From: a bacterium | GTDB lineage: Bacteria > Verrucomicrobiota > Verrucomicrobiia > Limisphaerales > UBA11358 | Assembly (NCBI GenBank): GCA_021780375.1 | Contig: JAJXYT010000061.1 | Location: 1 to 32,194, forward strand | DNA length: 32,194 nucleotides | Direction: 5' to 3' | Shown here: piece after piece, positions 25,857-32,194 of the stretch | How the letters are laid out: each line of letters opens with the position of its first letter | Position numbering within the stretch: the first letter of the stretch is position 1 | Notes under the pieces: model-generated | Database searches by the model: none | What the model saw: only the letters and a program-made list of their open reading frames with translations | Told to the model about the DNA's origin: nothing | Translations under genes and position numbers: made by a program

Positions 25857-28418
25857 TCAAGGAACGGTGATGAGGTAGAACCGCTGTGGAATATTGGTTG
25901 ATTGACTGTCTTCAAATGAATCCGTGGTCCCGAAAATTCCGTTCGTCAGTGTCGTCCACGTATTGGTCACGGGCGTCAGGGACAAATTGGTGGCGGCCCA
26001 AATGCGATAATGCCAGCCGGCCGTGCCGGCATAAGCGAATTGGATATTTCCGTCAGCCGCCCGGGTGACCGTTTTGAATACCGGAACCGCAGGCCTGACG
26101 GGCACGAGTTGAAAACCGTTCAGGTAAGCACCCGCACCCGGGCCATTCAGAAGAAAACTGAAATTTCCCGAGGCGTCCGTCTGGCCGTGGAGCACCGCCC
26201 ACGTTGTTCCTGGAGGCATTAAATTGGCCGTCCCGCCTGCCACCGTCCAAAGACTTCCGTATGCTCCATTGCTGTTCGCGGTCGCATTGGTCGTGACGGC
26301 TGAGGCCGGATTTGGCCCCCAAATATTCGCCGCCGCCAGGGTCACCCCCGCACCCTGGCCGGCAGTGGTCGTTCCGCCTTCAAGATAAAGGTCATACGGG
26401 CTCGAATTGGATAGTCCGGAGATGGCAAAGATGAAGTCATTGCCGCTGGCGTTGTAATAATTGCGCCAGGCATTGGCCATCACCCCGCCGGGTTGAAGGG
26501 TGTTTTCGCCGCCGGCCCCGGAGGGTTGCGTCCTGGCGCCGGTGCTGACCCGGTTGGTGTAGGCAATGGTCAGCGTCGGCGTGATGCTGGCGCCAATGGA
26601 ATTCACCAGGGGAAGGTTCACATATAAATTTGAAATCGTGCCGGCGACACTGTTCGTCCCGACAACATTTTTTAAATCCACCGTGTTCCACGTCGGGCCG
26701 GGCACCGGCGCGGCGGCGCTGTAAGTATAACCGACGGGCGCAGAGATATTGACGGTGGACGGTCCCGTGGCGGAAGTCCGCAGGGCGACAAAAATGTTTT
26801 GCGCGACGCTCGGCAGCGCCTGGGTCACGATCAACGGGGAAACACAAACGACGACATTATTGGACATCATTGAGCCGTCCCCGGCGACCACGGAAAATTT
26901 GAAACTGCCCAGGCCGGAGAAATTGGGGTCGGGAACAAACCGCGCGATGGCGCCAACGAGTGAGACGACGCCGTTGCTCGCGACGCTGACGGCACAGGTG
27001 GCGTTGGGGGCGAACCCGGCGGCGTATTGCGACAGGTCAATGTCCACGGCCGTGTTGGTTTCCGTGACGATGTGCGGCGCCGCCAGCCAGTTCAAATAAT
27101 GTTCCAACAGCGTGTAACCGTCGGCCGTATTGGTCAGCGGATAATAGACGTTGGTACTCAGGCCGATCGCGAGCTTCCAATAATCCGGGAGGCCGTCGCC
27201 GCTGGAGTTGATCGGAGCCGTGCCGGCCGTGAGGGTGCCATAGCCATTGTTGCCCAGACCGGTGGAAGTCTGGTCGTAGTACAGGCTGGACCCCGGCCCG
27301 GCCGTACCGGCGCCAGTGCCGGCCGGGCCGTTGCCCAGCGTCTGAATCTGGCTCAAAATCAGCGAATCCAATGGATCCCGCGGCAGGGCGCCGGCCCACG
27401 AGGTGTCGTAGTGACAGGCGCCTGCGGCCGAAAAAACGGTCGCGTTCGTCGAGAGCGCCGACCACGGCGCGGTCAACACGGTCCCGCCGCCGCCGGGGCC
27501 AATCGCGCTGCCGTTGAGCGCGCCGTCATTGTTGTTGTCGCGCAAATTGCCGGTGGCATAAATCGTCTGGTTGGAATTGATTTGAAAAAAGGCATTGGCG
27601 CCGGAGGGATCCGTCGGGCCGGTAATGAAATAATTGTCGATGATATCGTGGCGGAAATGGCCACTGGTATTGGCGACCGTGTAACCGCCCTGAAAGTTGT
27701 AAATCGTATTGTTGACGAAAATCGTATCAATTTTGGCCAGCGGCTGGCGGTTGTGTTCGCTCACCCATAGATTGTAATACCAGGAAAATTTCCCGCCCAG
27801 GTGCTCCGTATGCGCGCCGAATCCCTGCTTGGCTGAGGTCCCGTTATACATCGGATCGCCGATAATCGAGTTCTGCACGGTGATGGCGTCGCTGCCGTAG
27901 GTGCCGTGTGCGTCAATGTTGTTGTAGCCGGCAAATTCCAGCGAGACGTGATCAAAGATCATGTTCGTCCCGTCGCCGACGTTGATCGCGTCCTCGCCGG
28001 AGCTGGATAAACTGCCGGGGCGAATGCGAAGATAACGGACGATTTCATTCGTTCGGGCGCTGAAAGAAACCTCGTGACCGATGATGGCGATGCCGCCGCC
28101 GGGCGCGGTTTGCCCGGCGATGGTGAGGTCGCTCGAACAGGAAACCGCACTGCTGAGGACAATCGTGCCGCCGACGTCGAAGACAATGGTGCGGTGGGAG
28201 TGGCTGACCGCGTCACGAAACGAACCCGGGCCGCTGTCGGCGAGGGTCGTGACGTGATATACCGTGCCATTGCGTCCGCCGGTGGCATCGGCGCCGAAGC
28301 CCAACGCCCCGGGAAAGGCCGGGCTTTGTGCCAAAGCCGCCGGAGCCGCCGCCAGGGTCACCCAAAACCACGCCCTGAGTTTACGGGATAATTCGCCAAA
28401 CTGGACGCGGGGAAACAT
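25857..28418 (-). CDS. Secreted PL1-like pectate lyase with C-terminal beta-rich modules and conserved tail
   Basis: FPGALGFGADATGGRNGTVYHVTTLADSGPGSFRDAV, TIVFDVGGTIVLSS, LTIAGQTAPGGGIAIIGHEVSFSARTNEIVRYLRIRPG, MIFDHVSLEFA; signal peptide; tail YRIWAATNLSLTPVTNTW...IPQRFYLITVP. Confidence 0.87.
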   Translation of the reverse strand: MFPRVQFGELSRKLRAWFWVTLAAAPAALAQSPAFPGALGFGADATGGRNGTVYHVTTLADSGPGSFRDAVSHSHRTIVFDVGGTIVLSSAVSCSSDLTIAGQTAPGGGIAIIGHEVSFSARTNEIVRYLRIRPGSLSSSGEDAINVGDGTNMIFDHVSLEFAGYNNIDAHGTYGSDAITVQNSIIGDPMYNGTSAKQGFGAHTEHLGGKFSWYYNLWVSEHNRQPLAKIDTIFVNNTIYNFQGGYTVANTSGHFRHDIIDNYFITGPTDPSGANAFFQINSNQTIYATGNLRDNNNDGALNGSAIGPGGGGTVLTAPWSALSTNATVFSAAGACHYDTSWAGALPRDPLDSLILSQIQTLGNGPAGTGAGTAGPGSSLYYDQTSTGLGNNGYGTLTAGTAPINSSGDGLPDYWKLAIGLSTNVYYPLTNTADGYTLLEHYLNWLAAPHIVTETNTAVDIDLSQYAAGFAPNATCAVSVASNGVVSLVGAIARFVPDPNFSGLGSFKFSVVAGDGSMMSNNVVVCVSPLIVTQALPSVAQNIFVALRTSATGPSTVNISAPVGYTYSAAAPVPGPTWNTVDLKNVVGTNSVAGTISNLYVNLPLVNSIGASITPTLTIAYTNRVSTGARTQPSGAGGENTLQPGGVMANAWRNYYNASGNDFIFAISGLSNSSPYDLYLEGGTTTAGQGAGVTLAAANIWGPNPASAVTTNATANSNGAYGSLWTVAGGTANLMPPGTTWAVLHGQTDASGNFSFLLNGPGAGAYLNGFQLVPVRPAVPVFKTVTRAADGNIQFAYAGTAGWHYRIWAATNLSLTPVTNTWTTLTNGIFGTTDSFEDSQSTNIPQRFYLITVP

Positions 28419-28430
28419 CAGTTTTTTTGC

Positions 28431-31400
28431 CTAAGGCATGGTGATGAGATAGAACCGCTGCGGCAGCCTGCCCGCCGGATCGGCGAAAATTGTCGGCGTG
28501 GTGTCGAAGACGCCGTTCGTGAGCAGGGTCCAGGTGCTGGTGACCGGTGTCAAGGCGAGGTTCGTGGTCGCCCAGACGCGATAACCAAAGCCCGCCGACC
28601 CGGCCGGGCCGCTGATGGCAAACTGGACGTTTCCGCTGTTGTCCACCGACGGTGAAACAATGGTTGCCGGGGTGGTGGGGGCATTGACCGTCAAAACCGC
28701 ATTGCTGCTGGTAACACTGCCGGAACCGTTCGAAACGATGACTGAATAGGCGCCGATGTCCAGTCCGCTCGCGCTGCTGATGGTGAGCGTCGGTCCGGTT
28801 TGTCCGACGAGGTTGGCGCCATCCTTCAACCATTGATACGTCGGATCCGGAATGCCGGTGGCGCTGACCGTGAAGCTCACGCCCTGGCCGGCGTTAACCG
28901 TTTGACCGGTCGGCTGGCCGATGATGTTCGGCGCCATTTGCGGTTGCCAGCCGGAAAGCCAGTTCGTGGCGCTCAGGGCCATGGACACAATCGGGTTGGT
29001 CGCCGACAAGTGCGTTGAGTAGAGCAGCGTCTTGGGCAGCGTAGCCGTCAGGTTGCTGTCGGCGTAATCCCAGAAGTTGCTGCCGGCGTCGGAATTGTAG
29101 CCGGTGATAAAATCACCCATCAGGCACTGGCTGAAGATGACCTCCGCAGGCGTGGTGGGCGTGTTGATGGAACGGCCGAGGTCGGCGCTGGTCACGTTGC
29201 TGCTGCCTGCCGTCACCTGGCAGTTGACGAATGAAAATCCGTTCTGACCGGCTGGCGAGCGCGGCTGGGTCACATGGCCGCCGGTGCTCATCACGCGCAA
29301 TTCGCAATTTGTCCAATACACCGTGCCGTAACCCCAGTTGAAGTCAGTGTCGCCTTGGATCAGGCTGTCCTGGAAATAAACCAGCTTGCCGGCGGAATGA
29401 ACCAGGAACGTGTCCTGATAGCTGTCGAGATTCATGTTATTGAAGATGGCGCGGGTGCCCTCAACATCAATCGCCTCGGCCTGGGAACCGCCTTTTGGCG
29501 TCATGTTGGTGAGCGTGACATTTTCAAACGAGCAATCGTTGCCGTTCACTATAAAGGCAGCGCGCCAGGGAGCGCCGGCGTTGACATTGTTGTTGTTCGG
29601 ATAACCGATCATGGCGCCGGCGCGGCTCTGACCGCGGAAATCCAGATTGTTCTTCGATTTCACGTCCACGATTTCCGTGTAAGTGCCGTTGCGGACGTTG
29701 ATCGTCGTCGGCGTGGTGTTGTTCGCCGGCACGAAATCCACCGCGCCCTGCACGGTGTCGAAGTCGCCACCGCCATCCGCCGCCACCACGAGGTTGGTCG
29801 GATTGAACGGGCCACCGGGCTTGGTGGTGAACTGCCAGGCGTTCGTGGCGGTGATGCCGGCGAAATAAGCGCCGTTGGTGTCGCTGAATGCACCGTCATC
29901 CACCGTGACATAATAAGTCTGATTCGAGGTCAACAGGTCCAAGTGCGGATAGATGGCCGCCGTGTTGCCGGTGATGATGACCGGGAAGGTAGTGAACGTG
30001 TCGCCGGCAATGGTCCGCTGCTGGACGTTCACGGCATAAGGCGTCTGCAAAGTCTGATTCAAGCTCAGGTCAATCGTGTCCACCGGCGTGGCGGAATTGG
30101 TCACGTTGTAGATGCGAACGGCGCCCCGGGTGTTCAGCACGGGCGTCTGGCTGAACGAAAGGTAAAGCGGCGTGTCGTAGCAAATACCTGTCGCGCCATT
30201 GGCTGGCGTCAAGGCGGCAGCCGACATGGTGGAGTTGACCGTCAAGGTGACACTGACCGTATTGGTCGCGCCTGCTGCGTTGGTAATCATGCACGTATAA
30301 GAGGCCATGTCACTCGGCGACGCGCTGGCAATGGTAAGCGTGGCATTGGTGGCCGTGATGTTGACTGCGCTGGAAATCGGTGTGCCGTTCTCACTCCATT
30401 GATAAGCGACGCCCGGCACGCCTGTGGCGCCCACGGTAAACGAAGCGGCTTGCGTGTTGGTCACCACCAGGCTGGTCGGCTCCGCACTGATGGCCGGCGG
30501 CACCCACACCGTCAGCGTCGCGCTGTTGGTGACACTGCCCACGCTGTTGCTGGCCACGATGTAATATGAATAACCGTTCTGCGAATACTGCACATTCGTC
30601 AACGTCAAGGTCCTGCCTGTGGCTCCGGGGAGGGGCGTCCGGGTTTGATCCAGCCACTGCAACGTGGGCAGCGGCACGCCGGCGGCCGAAGCGCTGAACG
30701 TTCCGGTATTGCCTTGAATCACCGTGAGGTCGGCCGGGCCGGTGATGAAGGGCAAGATGTCGTGTGTGGCCACGGTCAGATTCATGCTGTTGGTCACGAT
30801 GCCCGCGCTGTTGCTGGCGATCAGGGAATACGTGACGCCGTCGGCCAGTTGCACATTGGTGATATTCAAGGTGCTGTTGGTGCTGCCGGCGATGATGGAG
30901 CCATTCGCATCCAGTCCGTCAACCAGATCCACACCATTGGTCTGCCATTGGAGGGTTGGCGCCGGTACGCCCGAAACGGCCGGGCTGATGATCACGGTAT
31001 CGCCGACCAGGGCGGCCTGGTCGTTCAAATCGGCGATGTTCGGCGTGACAATGACCGAGAGCGTCATGGTGGCCGAACTGGCGCCCGGCGCATTGGCGGC
31101 CACCAAAGTATATTGATAATTGTTCTGCGAGTACTGGACATTGGTCAAGGTAATCGCGGGAGCGGTTGCCCAGGAGATGGCATTGGAGGTCGCGCCACCA
31201 TCGGTGCTGACATACCATTGGCACCCCGGGGTGGGATTACCCGTCACCGTCGGACTCAGGGTGAGGTTGTTGCCAGCAATGGCCGTTTGATCGTTGAGAC
31301 CGGCAATGGATGGCGGGTAATAATAATTGGTTGAGATCGTAATCTGGCTTATGTCCATTTGCGGGTTATAACCGGTGCCTTTGTTGGCGATACCAATGGC

Positions 31401-32194
31401 AAGTCCATCATATGAATTGTCATAATTGGTATAGGTGGTTCCACCGGTGGTGGTGTTGGTCTGAGCCGAGAGCAAGTTGCCGTTCGAATCGAAAAGGTTG
31501 TTGATGATGGTGATGGTTCCGGGCGCCGAAAGGAGAGCGGTGAAGCTCGACGTGTATTGCGCTCCTGCGGTAAGCGTCACCCCCGAGGTCAAAGTGCTGC
31601 CGATTTGCGTCCCGGTTGGGTTTTTATACAACCCGGTGCCAGCCCCGTTGAAGAGAAGATCCTGATCCCCATTGTTCGGGCTTGCCCCGGTCTGCCTCGG
31701 GCGGGTATAGACTGAGGAGGCGTTCCCGTTGTAATTAATCTGTGCCGCATATCCCTGCCAATCCTGGCAGTTCCCCGAGGCATACGTGGTGGCGCTGCTG
31801 AGACCAGCATTATTGAGCAAACCGGCCAGTGGCAAGTTGCCGCCCGAATTGTACAAGCCCACATCAATGACCGAGCCATTTCCGCCTTTCAACAAAGTGC
31901 CGGTGGTATTTGTAAAAGTCACGGTCAGATTAATGCTGTCACCCACGTTGACCAACTGAACCGGCGTGCTGGTGAACAATGCCTGCAGTTCAATGTAGCC
32001 CGCCGTGGTGGCACCGCCGAGCTTCATCGTCAGATCGTTGGCGGCAATCGCGCAACTGGTGCCATTCTTGGTCGAAGCCACATCATAACTGGTTGAAGAG
32101 GCTGCGGGCGTTCCCCCGGGCGTGCTGGTTCCGTTCAGCGTACTGCCGCCGAAGGTGTCGTTGAAGAGGACCGTCTGCGCCCGGGCCGCCGGCC
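28431..32194 (-). CDS. Giant secreted protein: unnamed module, about 4 Ig-like domains, SbsA-type Ig-like domain, divergent CE8 pectinesterase, Ig-like domain, conserved tail; N-terminus beyond the right edge
   Basis: Frame stays open through the right edge (AQTVLFNDTFGGSTLNGTSTPGG...). Ig-like repeats carry LTLTNVQYSQN.Y.Y.(L/I)VA.N..G; CE8 part VVAADGGGDFDTVQGAVDFVPANN, DSYQDTFLV, DTDFNWGYGTVYWTNC; tail YRVWATTNLALTPVTSTW...LPQRFYLITMP. Confidence 0.88.
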   Translation of the reverse strand, partial: PAARAQTVLFNDTFGGSTLNGTSTPGGTPAASSTSYDVASTKNGTSCAIAANDLTMKLGGATTAGYIELQALFTSTPVQLVNVGDSINLTVTFTNTTGTLLKGGNGSVIDVGLYNSGGNLPLAGLLNNAGLSSATTYASGNCQDWQGYAAQINYNGNASSVYTRPRQTGASPNNGDQDLLFNGAGTGLYKNPTGTQIGSTLTSGVTLTAGAQYTSSFTALLSAPGTITIINNLFDSNGNLLSAQTNTTTGGTTYTNYDNSYDGLAIGIANKGTGYNPQMDISQITISTNYYYPPSIAGLNDQTAIAGNNLTLSPTVTGNPTPGCQWYVSTDGGATSNAISWATAPAITLTNVQYSQNNYQYTLVAANAPGASSATMTLSVIVTPNIADLNDQAALVGDTVIISPAVSGVPAPTLQWQTNGVDLVDGLDANGSIIAGSTNSTLNITNVQLADGVTYSLIASNSAGIVTNSMNLTVATHDILPFITGPADLTVIQGNTGTFSASAAGVPLPTLQWLDQTRTPLPGATGRTLTLTNVQYSQNGYSYYIVASNSVGSVTNSATLTVWVPPAISAEPTSLVVTNTQAASFTVGATGVPGVAYQWSENGTPISSAVNITATNATLTIASASPSDMASYTCMITNAAGATNTVSVTLTVNSTMSAAALTPANGATGICYDTPLYLSFSQTPVLNTRGAVRIYNVTNSATPVDTIDLSLNQTLQTPYAVNVQQRTIAGDTFTTFPVIITGNTAAIYPHLDLLTSNQTYYVTVDDGAFSDTNGAYFAGITATNAWQFTTKPGGPFNPTNLVVAADGGGDFDTVQGAVDFVPANNTTPTTINVRNGTYTEIVDVKSKNNLDFRGQSRAGAMIGYPNNNNVNAGAPWRAAFIVNGNDCSFENVTLTNMTPKGGSQAEAIDVEGTRAIFNNMNLDSYQDTFLVHSAGKLVYFQDSLIQGDTDFNWGYGTVYWTNCELRVMSTGGHVTQPRSPAGQNGFSFVNCQVTAGSSNVTSADLGRSINTPTTPAEVIFSQCLMGDFITGYNSDAGSNFWDYADSNLTATLPKTLLYSTHLSATNPIVSMALSATNWLSGWQPQMAPNIIGQPTGQTVNAGQGVSFTVSATGIPDPTYQWLKDGANLVGQTGPTLTISSASGLDIGAYSVIVSNGSGSVTSSNAVLTVNAPTTPATIVSPSVDNSGNVQFAISGPAGSAGFGYRVWATTNLALTPVTSTWTLLTNGVFDTTPTIFADPAGRLPQRFYLITMP

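Noticed and set aside
29274-30569. 431-aa plus-strand ORF
   Set aside because: Antisense to the CE8/Ig coding region; no recognisable domain.
32079-32081. GTG at 32081 as start of the Ig-rich CE8 protein
   Set aside because: The frame and the shared module (FNDTFGGSTLNGTSTPGG...TSYDVASTKN) continue upstream, so the true start lies beyond the window.
1-32194. CRISPR array, tRNA or rRNA genes, integrase/transposase
   Set aside because: No regularly spaced direct repeats, no recognisable RNA gene and no mobile-element enzyme seen in either strand.

Overview
The 32.2 kb window looks like a GC-rich Verrucomicrobia-type genome (inferred from protein style only) and has two parts. (1) About 1-7.0 kb, minus strand: a type I restriction-modification operon hsdM-hsdS-(Schlafen/AlbA_2-like protein)-hsdR. 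The genes are tightly coupled, hsdR runs off the left edge, and hsdM carries an in-frame ~105-bp hairpin-rich repeat-like insertion. (2) About 7.7-32.2 kb: a pectin/rhamnogalacturonan degradation locus. It has a minus-strand operon (CE12-GH28 fusion, ExuT-like MFS transporter, GH43), a divergent XylR/AraC-type regulator with a truncated tandem AraC paralog, and a prepilin-like protein. It also has an autotransporter-associated beta-strand-repeat protein, two paralogous GH28 enzymes, a CE8-CE12 fusion, a PL1-like pectate lyase and a giant Ig-rich CE8 protein that runs off the right edge. The observation I rate highest is a ~280-aa module I cannot name. It occurs in three otherwise different proteins of the locus, in different positions (N-terminal twice, C-terminal once), and may be a shared pectin-binding or surface module. 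Next are the conserved C-terminal tails and the hsdM insertion. No tRNA, rRNA, CRISPR array or transposase gene was seen. All family assignments are from motif recognition by eye; no database search was run.
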